64,000 bases of DNA, taken from the NCBI RefSeq assembly GCF_028802875.1, contig NZ_JARAMP010000004.1, positions 167,287 through 231,286 on the forward strand, written 5' to 3'. Position numbers and translations under genes: made by a program. Position 1 is the stretch's first letter; each line of letters opens with the position of its first letter. This DNA is from Seohaeicola sp024304985. GTDB lineage: Bacteria > Pseudomonadota > Alphaproteobacteria > Rhodobacterales > Rhodobacteraceae. Below the pieces are notes generated by a model, which made no database searches, was not told where the DNA came from, and saw only the letters and a program-made list of their open reading frames with translations. This document shows, piece by piece, positions 36,758-45,342 of this stretch.

Positions 36758-37140
36758 GCGATAGGTTCCGCGACCGGGGGCGCACGGCTGCGTGGCCGCG
36801 CCACGGCAATCGGGTGATGAAGGATGACACCGGACAGAGTGTCAGCGGCGCGCATATCGACAGGGGCGCTGGGCGAGGGGGTAGCCGCCAGAATCGCGGC
36901 CGACCCAGCTTGCACGCAATCTTCACAGAGCAGCCCGACGCAGTGAGGCAACTCGATCGGCGTTCCATCCCGCGCGACCAGCACGGTCTGCGGACCATTA
37001 CCGTCGGCGCAGATCACCATCGGACTGAGACTGGCTGCATGAGCCGCAATGCCCGCAGCCCGACCCGTCGCAACCCCGCCCAGCGCAGTCGCCAGAGCAA
37101 GGATGAGGCAGATCAGGACATGGAAGACGTTTGGTTTCAT
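36754..37140 (-). CDS. small exported DUF2946-like protein, first gene of the nos operon
   Basis: About 128 residues from the ATG at 37140, or 132 from 37152. An N-terminal hydrophobic signal (VFHVLICLILALATALGG) is followed by LSPMVICADGNGPQTVLV and a cysteine pair in HCVGLLCEDCVQAG. This outline resembles DUF2946 proteins, which are small, exported and often near copper genes; my recognition is tentative. The stop overlaps the nosR start (ATGA), so it is coupled to nosR. A copper-related helper for N2O reductase is a reasonable guess only. Confidence 0.65.
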   Translation of the reverse strand: MKPNVFHVLICLILALATALGGVATGRAAGIAAHAASLSPMVICADGNGPQTVLVARDGTPIELPHCVGLLCEDCVQAGSAAILAATPSPSAPVDMRAADTLSGVILHHPIAVARPRSRAPPVAEPIA

Positions 37141-37175
37141 GGGGCAGACCATGACGAATCTGACCCGGCGCAGCC

Positions 37176-37189
37176 TTGATTTGGATCAA
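37176..37189 (-). promoter_or_regulatory. FNR/NnrR-type box upstream of the nos operon
   Basis: TTGATTTGGATCAA is a perfect match to the FNR-type dyad TTGAT-N4-ATCAA; an NnrR/DNR-type protein could also read it. Its centre is about 42 bp before the ATG at 37140. With a class II promoter the transcript would start almost at that ATG, so a leaderless mRNA or a different promoter spacing must be considered. Activation under low oxygen fits the downstream N2O reductase genes. Confidence 0.82.
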
Positions 37190-37338
37190 ATAGAATATCT
37201 CTTTTAAGGGAAGAATGGGCATGCTTGGACACTTGCGCGATGTTGCACCTGTCTGGGGTGCTGAAGGCGATTCACTTCAACAGTCGGGATCGTTACCGCC
37301 GTCGCCAATCGGCAGCCTGATATGGTGCTAAAGATGAA

Positions 37339-37369
37339 AAGACAGGCAAAGTCGAACTTTGCCTGTCTT
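37339..37369 (-). terminator. rho-independent terminator after gyrB
   Basis: A perfect 14-bp inverted repeat (AAGACAGGCAAAGT / ACTTTGCCTGTCTT, 3-nt loop) lies 57 bp after the gyrB stop. On the minus strand the stem ends in a short T-rich stretch (CTTTTCATC). It also insulates gyrB from the divergent nos promoter region. Confidence 0.85.
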
Positions 37370-37425
37370 GGGGATGTGCAACACGACAGATTCTGGAAAG
37401 AGGTGATCCGCCTTCCAGGGTCCGT

Positions 37426-39843
37426 TCAGAAATCGAGGTTTTCGACGTTCAACGCGTTCTGCTGGATGAACTCGCGGCGCGGTTCGACGACGTCGCCCAT
37501 AAGCTTGGTGAACAGGTCATCCGCCTCGGCCATGTCATCGACCTTGACCTGCAAGAGCGTACGCGCCTCGGGGTCGAGCGTGGTTTCCCACAGCTGTTCG
37601 GGGTTCATCTCGCCCAGACCCTTGTAGCGTTGCAGCGACAGGCCCTTTTCGCCTTCCTTGAGGATTGCATCCAGAAGGTCCAGCGGGCCGTGGATCGCCT
37701 GCGAGCGATCCTTGCGGATCAGCTTGGCCGGAAGGGTATAGACTTCGCGGAGAGCGGGGCTCATCTGGTTGAGCTTGCGCGCCTCGCCAGAGCGCAGAAC
37801 CTGACCGTCCAGCGTGCGCACCTCCTCGACACCGCGCAGGACGCGGGACAGGCGGATACCGTGATCCTGCGTGATACGTCCGGTCCAGCCGCGTTCGTAT
37901 TCCACGGCGATCAGGTCCAGCCGCTTCGCGACCGCATCGGCCACGCCTTGCAGGTCTGCATCAGCCCGGCCTTGGGCGAACGCCTCGGCAATCGCGGATT
38001 GTTCAAGGATATGGCGCGGGTAGTGAGTTGGAAACGCCTCGAGGATGCGGCGAACCTGACGCGCCTCTTCGACGATGCGAACCAGATCCTGCCCGGTGAC
38101 ATCCTCGCCGGAACCAAGGCGCAACACCGCACCTTCGGTGCCTTGTTCGATCAGGTAATTTTCCATCGCGGTCTGGTCCTTGAGGTAAACCTCGGACTTG
38201 CCGCGCCCGACCTTATAGAGCGGCGGCTGCGCGATGTAGAGATAACCGCCTTCGATCAGTTGCGGCATCTGGCGGTAGAAGAAGGTGAGCAGGAGCGTGC
38301 GGATATGCGCACCGTCCACGTCGGCGTCGGTCATGATGACGATCTTGTGGTAGCGCAGTTTCGAGATGTCGAATTCATCCCGCCCGATCCCGGTGCCCAG
38401 CGCCATGACAAGGTTGCCGATCTCCTGACTGCCCAGCATCCGGTCAAAGCGGGCACGTTCGACGTTCAGGATTTTGCCCTTGAGAGGCAGAATCGCCTGT
38501 GTGCGCCGGTCCCGGCCTGTCTGGGCGGAACCACCGGCGCTGTCACCCTCGACGAGGAAGACTTCGGTCTTTGATGGATCTTTCTCCGAGCAATCCTTGA
38601 GCTTGCCTGCAAGGAAGTTCACGTCCATCGCGGTCTTGCGGCGCGTCAATTCGCGCGCCTTGCGCGCGGCTTCGCGTGCCAGCGCCGCTTCGACGATCTT
38701 GCCGACGATCACCTTGGCCTGTGAGGGGTTTTCCTCGAACCATTCGGCCAGCTTTTCGTTCACAAGGTTCTCGACCGCGGGACGCACCTCGGAGCTGACC
38801 AGCTTGTCCTTGGTCTGGCTAGAGAATTTCGGATCGGGGACTTTCACGGACAAAACGCAGGTCAGCCCTTCGCGCGCGTCGTCGCCGGTAAAGGCGACCT
38901 TCTCGCGCTTGGCGATGCCGCTGGACTGGGCGTAGTTGTTGATCGTCCGCGTCAGCGCGCCACGAAAACCCGCCATATGGGTGCCGCCATCGCGCTGCGG
39001 GATGTTGTTGGTGAAGGGCAGTACGTTCTCGTGGTAGCTGTCGTTCCACCACATCGCAACTTCGACGCCGATCCCGTCCTTTTCGCCGGTCATGTAGATC
39101 GGCTGGGCCATGATCGAGGACTTCGAGCGGTCGAGATACTTCACGAATTCCCGCACACCGCCTTCGTAGAAAAGCTCGGTCTTGAGCGGCTCTGCCGGGC
39201 GCAGGTCTTCAAGGATGATCCGCGCGCCAGAGTTCAGGAAGGCCAGTTCCCGCAGACGCTTTTCCAGTGTCTCGAAGGAGTATTCGAGGTTCGAGAAGGT
39301 CTCGGTCGAGGCAAGGAAGCGCACTTCGGTGCCCTTCTGCCCGTTGGCATCGCCCACCACGCGCAGGCTTTCGACGGTGAAACCACCCTCGAACCGCGCG
39401 TAATGCTCTTTCCCTTCGCGCCAGATCCGCAGTTCCAGCCAATCGGACAGAGCGTTCACCACGGATACGCCCACGCCGTGCAGACCGCCCGAGACCTTGT
39501 AGGAGTTCTGGTCGAATTTTCCGCCTGCGTGCAGCTGGGTCATGATGACCTCGGCGGCGGAGACGCCTTCACCCTCGTGGATTCCGACCGGGATTCCGCG
39601 CCCGTTGTCGCGCACCGAGACGCTGTTGTCAGCGTGAATGATCACATGCACATGGTCAGCGTGACCGGCCAGCGCCTCGTCAATACCGTTGTCAACGACC
39701 TCATAGACCATGTGGTGCAGACCTGACCCGTCGTCAGTGTCACCGATATACATGCCGGGCCGCTTGCGGACGGCCTCCAACCCCTTGAGAACCTTGATAG
39801 AATCCGCGCCATATTCTTCGGGGATCTTTTCGTTGTCGGACAT
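37426..39843 (-). CDS. gyrB: DNA gyrase subunit B
   Basis: An 805-residue type II topoisomerase subunit. GHKL ATPase motifs are DNGIDEALAGHAD, VRDNGRGIPVGIH and GLHGVGVSVVNALS. The TOPRIM domain shows VEGDSAGGSAQTGRDR and DADVDGAHIRTLLLTFFYRQ. The C-terminal LQRYKGLGEMNPEQLWETT is also canonical. With GyrA it introduces negative supercoils. It closes the dnaA-dnaN-recF-(lysE)-gyrB set on the minus strand. Confidence 0.98.
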   Translation of the reverse strand: MSDNEKIPEEYGADSIKVLKGLEAVRKRPGMYIGDTDDGSGLHHMVYEVVDNGIDEALAGHADHVHVIIHADNSVSVRDNGRGIPVGIHEGEGVSAAEVIMTQLHAGGKFDQNSYKVSGGLHGVGVSVVNALSDWLELRIWREGKEHYARFEGGFTVESLRVVGDANGQKGTEVRFLASTETFSNLEYSFETLEKRLRELAFLNSGARIILEDLRPAEPLKTELFYEGGVREFVKYLDRSKSSIMAQPIYMTGEKDGIGVEVAMWWNDSYHENVLPFTNNIPQRDGGTHMAGFRGALTRTINNYAQSSGIAKREKVAFTGDDAREGLTCVLSVKVPDPKFSSQTKDKLVSSEVRPAVENLVNEKLAEWFEENPSQAKVIVGKIVEAALAREAARKARELTRRKTAMDVNFLAGKLKDCSEKDPSKTEVFLVEGDSAGGSAQTGRDRRTQAILPLKGKILNVERARFDRMLGSQEIGNLVMALGTGIGRDEFDISKLRYHKIVIMTDADVDGAHIRTLLLTFFYRQMPQLIEGGYLYIAQPPLYKVGRGKSEVYLKDQTAMENYLIEQGTEGAVLRLGSGEDVTGQDLVRIVEEARQVRRILEAFPTHYPRHILEQSAIAEAFAQGRADADLQGVADAVAKRLDLIAVEYERGWTGRITQDHGIRLSRVLRGVEEVRTLDGQVLRSGEARKLNQMSPALREVYTLPAKLIRKDRSQAIHGPLDLLDAILKEGEKGLSLQRYKGLGEMNPEQLWETTLDPEARTLLQVKVDDMAEADDLFTKLMGDVVEPRREFIQQNALNVENLDF

Positions 39844-39920
39844 TCCGCCAATCCTTCTTTATTTCGGGATTTTATACGAAACCTTGGGGGGAATGTCACG
39901 CGATTGCCCCATATTTTGCG

Positions 39921-40541
39921 CTACATCAGCGGGATTATGAGCCCCACCAGACAAAGCAGGATACCGGCCACGATATTCACCCGTCTGAGTGCGGACGGTG
40001 AGGTCAGAAGACGGCGCGCGCGGTCCACCGAAAGAGCCATGAGAAGGTTGCCCAAGAGCGGGATCGTGCAGGAGATCGCGAGGATGGCCATCACGTCCAG
40101 CCATGTGATCTTGGTCAGATCAAAGAAGCCCGGAAGCACCCCCATGTAGAACAGCACCGCCTTGGGGTTGCCCACGATCACGGCGACACCCGCCATGAAC
40201 CCGGCCAAGCGACCCGGCCGCGTCAGGCGGCTGTCGGTACCTATGGTGGCCCCTGCATGGCGGATCAGCATCACACCCATGAACAGGAACATTCCCGCCG
40301 CGACATACCGCATCACCGTCATGAAGCCATCGAACACCGACACGATCCATGCAACGCCAAGGATCGCCAGAAGCGGCCAGAGGATGTCGCCCAGCACCAC
40401 CCCGACTGCCAGCGGCCAGGCTGAGGCGAAGCCGCCCGACAAGGCGCGCGCCGTCAAGGCGACCCAGACCGGACCCGGTGTCAGGAACAGGATCAGGATG
40501 GCCCCTGCGTAGAGCAGCAGATCAGTGGGTGACGCGGTCAT
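39921..40541 (-). CDS. LysE/RhtB-family amino-acid exporter
   Basis: About 206 residues from the ATG at 40541; a start at 40556 is also in frame. There are five to six hydrophobic segments and the family pattern LFLTPGPVWVALTARALSGG near the N-terminus, with NPKAVLFYMGVLPGFFD in the middle. These proteins export amino acids or similar small metabolites from the cytosol. It lies between recF and gyrB, interrupting the classic order. Confidence 0.85.
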   Translation of the reverse strand: MTASPTDLLLYAGAILILFLTPGPVWVALTARALSGGFASAWPLAVGVVLGDILWPLLAILGVAWIVSVFDGFMTVMRYVAAGMFLFMGVMLIRHAGATIGTDSRLTRPGRLAGFMAGVAVIVGNPKAVLFYMGVLPGFFDLTKITWLDVMAILAISCTIPLLGNLLMALSVDRARRLLTSPSALRRVNIVAGILLCLVGLIIPLM

Positions 40542-40584
40542 GGCTTTGACTCTCACAACAGACAGGAAATGTCGTCCATCGACC

Positions 40585-41688
40585 TTATTGCGCTGAAATG
40601 AGCGATGTTCCAGCGTCTTCCGTCACCTCGAACATCTGCGCACGGTCAGAGATGCTGTCGAACAGTTCCGGGCCTGTTCCTGTCATCCAAGCTTGCGCAC
40701 CCAAGGCGCAGATCTCGTCGTAAAGAGCAGCGCGCCGTCCTGCATCAAGATGGGCTGCAACCTCGTCCAGAAGCAGCAATGGCGGCGCACCGAAATCCTG
40801 TGCCAAGGCGCGGCCATTGGCCAGGATCAGCGACACCAGAAGCGCCTTCTGCTCTCCGGTGGAACAATCCGAGGCGGGGACGCCTTTGGCAGCATATACC
40901 GCGTAAAGGTCGCTGCGATGCGGTCCGACAAGGCTGCGGCCTGCCGCCAGATCGCGGAAGCGGCTTTCGCGCAAGGCATCGAGAAGATCACCCTCGGACT
41001 CCGGCATCTCGCCTTCGGTCTGTTGCAGGTCAAGCTCGGCGGTTGGAAAGGCGGTCTCTGCCTGATGCTGTGCGGCACGCAACTGGTTCAGGGCCGCCAG
41101 ACGATTTGCATGGATCGCGGCGCCGGCACGGGCCATTTGCGTCTCGATCGCCCCATACCAATGCGTATCGCGCACCTGATCCTTCAGAAGACGGTTCCGC
41201 TCGCGCATGGCTTTTTCATAGGTCAGGCTGGCATCGGCATGATCGGGGATGAAACTCATCGTCATGCGGTCCAGAAAACGCCGCCGCCCGTCAGCCCCTT
41301 CGATCCAAAGCCGGTCCATCGCGGGGATCAACCACAGAACACGCGCAATCCTGCCCAAAGCCAGTTGCGTGGCAGGCTTGCTGTCGATGTTCACTTGGCG
41401 CGAGGCGCCCTCTTCGGACCAGATCTCGACCTCATGGAGTTGGTAAAGGCTGCGCAACGTGGCCGACACTTTCCAGCCCAGCGATTCCGGGCGTCGCGCC
41501 ATCTCGGCAGCACTGGCCCGGCGCAATCCGCGACCGGGCGAGAACAGAGAGACCGCTTCAAGCAGATTGGTCTTGCCTGCCCCGTTCGGCCCATGCAAGG
41601 CCACAGGTCTTCCGTCCAACTCCATCCGTCCCGAACGATGGGAGCGGAAGTGAGACACATTCAGTTCGGTCAGGAACAGGCCAGACAC
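40585..41688 (-). CDS. recF: DNA replication and repair protein RecF
   Basis: About 367 residues from a GTG at 41688; the frame opens at 41772, but the family N-terminus LFLTELNVSHFRSH starts here. An ABC/SMC-type ATPase with Walker A (GPNGAGKTNLLEAVSLFSPG), the signature CSTGEQKALLVSLILA and Walker B (LLLLDEVAAHLD). It loads RecA at single-strand gaps. It follows dnaN with 40 bp between coding regions. Confidence 0.95.
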   Translation of the reverse strand: MSGLFLTELNVSHFRSHRSGRMELDGRPVALHGPNGAGKTNLLEAVSLFSPGRGLRRASAAEMARRPESLGWKVSATLRSLYQLHEVEIWSEEGASRQVNIDSKPATQLALGRIARVLWLIPAMDRLWIEGADGRRRFLDRMTMSFIPDHADASLTYEKAMRERNRLLKDQVRDTHWYGAIETQMARAGAAIHANRLAALNQLRAAQHQAETAFPTAELDLQQTEGEMPESEGDLLDALRESRFRDLAAGRSLVGPHRSDLYAVYAAKGVPASDCSTGEQKALLVSLILANGRALAQDFGAPPLLLLDEVAAHLDAGRRAALYDEICALGAQAWMTGTGPELFDSISDRAQMFEVTEDAGTSLISAQ

Positions 41689-41728
41689 GCCCCGGCCTTT
41701 CTTTGGTGAGTGTTGTGCCGGGCCGTGG

Positions 41729-42847
41729 TCACACGCGCATTGGCATGACGACATAGACCGCGGACATGTCATTGCCTTCGCGCATCAGCGTGGGATCGCC
41801 AGCGGAATTGAACAGGAACACCGCATTCTCGCGATCTACCTGACTGGCGATTTCCAGCAGATATTTCGCGTTGAAGCCGATCTCCAGGCGTTCATCGCCA
41901 TAGGCGACGGCCAACTCTTCCTCGGCGGCACCGCTGTCGGGCGCGTTGACCGACAGGATCAGGCGATCCTCATCCAGCGACAGTTTGACGGCGCGCGAGC
42001 GTTCCGACGACACTGTGGCCACACGATCCACAGCGGCGGCGAAATCGCGGGCGTCCACCTCAAGGCGGCGGGTGTTGCCCTGCGGAATGACGCGCGTGTA
42101 ATCCGGGAAGGTCCCGTCGATCACCTTGGAGGTCAGGGTGATGTCCGGCGTCGCAAAACGCACCTTGGTTTCCGACACCGAGACAGCGATCTTCATGTCG
42201 TCGTCATCCAGCAGCTTACGCAATTCGCCCACGGTCTTGCGTGGCACGATCACGCCGGGCATGCCCTCGGCACCCATCGGCAGCTCTGCGTCGATCCGCG
42301 CCAGACGATGGCCGTCCGTCGCCACGCAACGCAGCACCTTGCCACCGTCGCCATCGGCGACGTGCATATAGACGCCGTTCAGGTAATAGCGTGTCTCTTC
42401 GGTCGAGATGGCGAATTTCGACTTGTCGAACAGCCGCCGCAAGACACCGGCAGGCGCGCTGAAATTGCTGGCGTAATCCGAAGTCGCCATGACCGGGAAG
42501 TCTTCTCTCGGCAGGGTCGCCAGATTGAAATGCGACCGGCCCGCCTGCACGGTCAGGCGTCCTGCGGCGCTGTCGTCTGACAGGGTCACCAGCGATCCGT
42601 CCGGCAGTTTGCGGATGATTTCATGCAGCATCACGGCGGAAACAGTGGTCGATCCGGCCCGTTCGACCTGCGCGGGAGCCTTGTCCAGCACTTCGATATC
42701 AAGGTCAGTGGCGCGGAAGGTCACCGTGTTTCCCTCGGCCTCGATCAGCACATTGGCGAGGATCGGAATGGTATTGCGCCGCTCTACAACGGACTGCGCC
42801 TGGGACACGGCTTTCAGAAGCGTTCCGCGTTCGATGCTGAGTTTCAT
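41729..42847 (-). CDS. dnaN: DNA polymerase III sliding clamp (beta subunit)
   Basis: A 372-residue protein starting MKLSIERGTLLKAVSQAQSV with three clamp domains (IPILANVLIEAEGNTV; FSAPAGVLRRLFDKSKFAIS; VDARDFAAAVDRVATVSSER). The C-terminus YVVMPMRV is typical. The clamp tethers polymerases and binds DnaA-inactivating and repair factors. An upstream in-frame extension to 42913 is not family-like. Confidence 0.97.
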   Translation of the reverse strand: MKLSIERGTLLKAVSQAQSVVERRNTIPILANVLIEAEGNTVTFRATDLDIEVLDKAPAQVERAGSTTVSAVMLHEIIRKLPDGSLVTLSDDSAAGRLTVQAGRSHFNLATLPREDFPVMATSDYASNFSAPAGVLRRLFDKSKFAISTEETRYYLNGVYMHVADGDGGKVLRCVATDGHRLARIDAELPMGAEGMPGVIVPRKTVGELRKLLDDDDMKIAVSVSETKVRFATPDITLTSKVIDGTFPDYTRVIPQGNTRRLEVDARDFAAAVDRVATVSSERSRAVKLSLDEDRLILSVNAPDSGAAEEELAVAYGDERLEIGFNAKYLLEIASQVDRENAVFLFNSAGDPTLMREGNDMSAVYVVMPMRV

Positions 42848-43036
42848 GTCGTCGCTCCTAATCCGATGCCGGTCATGCGCCATGATCAACCCGGCGCGGT
42901 CCGGGATGAGCAAGGTATCCCAAATACCTGCCTACTCAAGGCTTTTCTTGCGTTTTCCGCTGGATTTGCGGGGGCGTCAAGGCCGTCCGTCACTCAAAAG
43001 GCGCGAGGACGGCCTGCGAAGGCCGCAGGATGCGCC

Positions 43037-44401
43037 TCAAGCCTCCAGCGTGCGGCGCAGCATCTCGATATCTTCGGCGATCTGGCCGTCCTGCACGCGC
43101 AATTCCTCGATACGGCGCACGCCGTGCATCACCGTGGTATGGTCGCGACCACCGAAACGCCTCCCGATCTCGGGGAGGGAGCGGCTGGTCAGTTGCTTGC
43201 ACAGATACATCGCCACCTGACGGGGACGGGCATAGCTGCGCACGCGTTTGGGGCCGATCATGTCGGACAGGCGGATGTTGTAATGCTCGGACACGCGGCG
43301 CTGGATTTCCTCGATGGTGATCTTGCGCTCGGAGGCACGCAGCACGTCGGCCAGACAGTCCTGCGTCAGCTCCATCGTGATTTCGCGGCCGACAAGGCTG
43401 GCGAAGGCGTAAAGCCGTGTCAACGCCCCTTCAAGGACGCGGACATTTGTGCTGATGCGATGGGCCAGGAATTCCAGCACGGAATTCGAGATCTCCAGCC
43501 CCGGATACTGGCTGCGATAGTAGTCGACCTTGGACTGAAGGATGCCCAGGCGCAGTTCGTAATCGGTCGGGTGCAGGTCCACGACCAGACCGCATTGCAG
43601 GCGCGACTTGATCCGGTCTTCAAGGTCCTTGATCTCGCCCGGGGCGCGATCGGCGGAAATGATGATCTGCTTGTTGCCGTCCACCAGCGCGTTGAACGTG
43701 TGGAAAAACTCTTCCTGCGTGCTGTCCTTGCCGGCGATGAACTGCACGTCATCGACCATCAGCACGTCGACGGCGCGGAAAATCTGTTTGAAATCCATCA
43801 TCTTGCGGTCGCGCAGCGCCTGCACGAAGCGATACATAAACTGTTCCGCCGACAGATAGACCACGTTCAGGTCGGGGCGCTTGGTCTGCAACTCCCATGC
43901 GATGGCATGCATCAGGTGGGTCTTGCCGAGGCCCACCCCGCCATAGAGGAAGAGCGGGTTGAAGGTGACAGGCCCCCCCTCGGCCACGCGGCGCGCGGCG
44001 GCATGGGCCAGTTCGTTGGGCTTGCCGACGACGAAGCTGTCAAAGGTGAAGCGGCGGTCCAGGGGCGCACCCGGCAACTGATCGGTAGACAAGGCCACGG
44101 CCGGCGTCACCTCTTCGCTGGCCGAGGGCGCGGCGACATGTGTCGGGCGCTGGGCGGAATTGGCCGGCACCCGGAAATTCACGCGGCGCACGACCTGACC
44201 GGCTTCGGACAGCTGATGCAGGATCAGATCGCCGAAATTCTGCGCGACATAGTTGCCCAGAAAATTTGTCGGAACATGGAACGTGGCGACACCTTCCGAA
44301 ATCTCGTGGAATTCAAGCGGCTCGATCCAGTTGGCATAATTGTTCTTGCCCACTGTGCTGAGAAGTTTCCGCTGCAGCTGTCCCCATTGTTCTTGTGTCA
44401 T
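43037..44401 (-). CDS. dnaA: chromosomal replication initiator DnaA
   Basis: A 454-residue protein. Domain I begins WGQLQRKLLSTVGKNNYANWIEPLEF. The AAA+ domain has FVVGKPNELAHAAARRVAE, Walker A (GGVGLGKTHLMHAIAWEL) and Walker B (VDVLMVDDVQFIAGKD). Domain IV holds the DNA-binding signature SLPEIGRRFGGRDHTTVMHG. It binds DnaA boxes at the origin and opens the duplex. Confidence 0.98.
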   Translation of the reverse strand: MTQEQWGQLQRKLLSTVGKNNYANWIEPLEFHEISEGVATFHVPTNFLGNYVAQNFGDLILHQLSEAGQVVRRVNFRVPANSAQRPTHVAAPSASEEVTPAVALSTDQLPGAPLDRRFTFDSFVVGKPNELAHAAARRVAEGGPVTFNPLFLYGGVGLGKTHLMHAIAWELQTKRPDLNVVYLSAEQFMYRFVQALRDRKMMDFKQIFRAVDVLMVDDVQFIAGKDSTQEEFFHTFNALVDGNKQIIISADRAPGEIKDLEDRIKSRLQCGLVVDLHPTDYELRLGILQSKVDYYRSQYPGLEISNSVLEFLAHRISTNVRVLEGALTRLYAFASLVGREITMELTQDCLADVLRASERKITIEEIQRRVSEHYNIRLSDMIGPKRVRSYARPRQVAMYLCKQLTSRSLPEIGRRFGGRDHTTVMHGVRRIEELRVQDGQIAEDIEMLRRTLEA

Positions 44402-44857
44402 TCGTCCCCAAGTCCCGCCTGTTCAAGTCCTGCGAGATCACACTCTCCCGGGTCTATGGCACACAGAGAGCCTGAGCATTGCCGCAGCGGCAATGACACA
44501 AGGTCCATGATTCATGACCGATCAGCACAGAATGCCGCGCCCGCAGACCGTGCCCCGTCCCAAGGGTCACGATCAGGATGCGGATGCACACAATGCACAA
44601 TCGGAAGGACATGGTTCACCGCTTCTGCGGTGATCCGGCAAACAGGTGACGCGACATGCCCAATCATGCCGCAGCCTCTGCTCATCGCTGCCGTTTGACC
44701 TTGTAAACAAGGCCGTTCGGCACCCCTGTCCCCCCAGGGCGAAGTGACTCGCAAGCTGAAATTACCAATTGCGGCGAAGCCTAAGCAACCGAACTATGAC
44801 CTTGACTCACGCTTTTCGAAAAAGAATCTCTCGGACCCGTGAAGATGCCCGTGAAAT
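44402..44857. other. non-coding region between dnaA and rpsT with inverted repeats
   Basis: No convincing gene. It must hold the dnaA promoter. Three inverted repeats stand out: CATTGCCGC-A-GCGGCAATG at 44477-44495, GGTTCACCGC-TTCT-GCGGTGATCC at 44614-44636 (one mismatch), and CCTTGT-AA-ACAAGG at 44699-44712. I could not see a cluster of TTATCCACA-type DnaA boxes, so I do not call it an origin. Confidence 0.6.
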
Positions 44858-44859
44858 GC

Positions 44860-44898
44860 AAAAAGCGCCGCCCGGGAGAACCCGCAGGCGACGCTTTT
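44860..44898 (-). terminator. rho-independent terminator after rpsT
   Basis: An interrupted hairpin (AAAAGCG and CGCC arms pairing with GGCG and CGCTTTT) starts 21 bp beyond the rpsT stop and is followed on the minus strand by a T-run. Confidence 0.8.
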
Positions 44899-44919
44899 CG
44901 AGTCAATCAGTTAGCTGGA

Positions 44920-45183
44920 TCAGCCCAGGGCTTTGACCCGTGCGGCCAGGCGCGAGATCTTCCGGGCGACTGTGTTTTTGTGCAACACACCTTTGGTAAC
45001 GCCGCGCATCATCTCGGGCTGAGCGGCCTGAAGGGCGGCGGCCGCGACGGCCTTGTCACCCGAGGCGATCGCCTCTTCGACTTTGCGGATGAAGGTACGG
45101 ATGCGCGAACGACGCGCTTTGTTCACAGCGAAACGGGCTTCGTTCTGACGGGCGCGTTTCTTGGACTGGGGCGAATTGGCCAT
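44920..45183 (-). CDS. rpsT: 30S ribosomal protein S20
   Basis: An 87-residue basic protein with the S20 outline: MANSPQSKKRARQNEARFAV, then RSRIRTFIRKVEEAIASGDK and a helical C-terminus (VLHKNTVARKISRLAARV). It binds 16S rRNA in the small subunit. It has its own terminator and lies upstream of dnaA, an order common in this group. Confidence 0.96.
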   Translation of the reverse strand: MANSPQSKKRARQNEARFAVNKARRSRIRTFIRKVEEAIASGDKAVAAAALQAAQPEMMRGVTKGVLHKNTVARKISRLAARVKALG

Positions 45184-45342
45184 GGTGTTTTCCCACTTTC
45201 CGGGTCAGTTGAATATGTATCGCGCAACGAGCCCGGACCGGGTTTCATCAACCGGCTGATTCTGACCAGAGCGGGTCTCACGCGCATGTAGGGCGGTCCT
45301 TAAGCGATTTCGCCCGGTTTGGAAACCGCAAAAATCGCCGGA

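Noticed and set aside
42623..44698. 691-codon open frame on the plus strand
   Set aside because: Antisense to dnaA and dnaN, both certain genes.
44402..44857. possible chromosome origin next to dnaA
   Set aside because: No cluster of DnaA boxes or AT-rich unwinding element was visible. In related bacteria the origin is not always beside dnaA.
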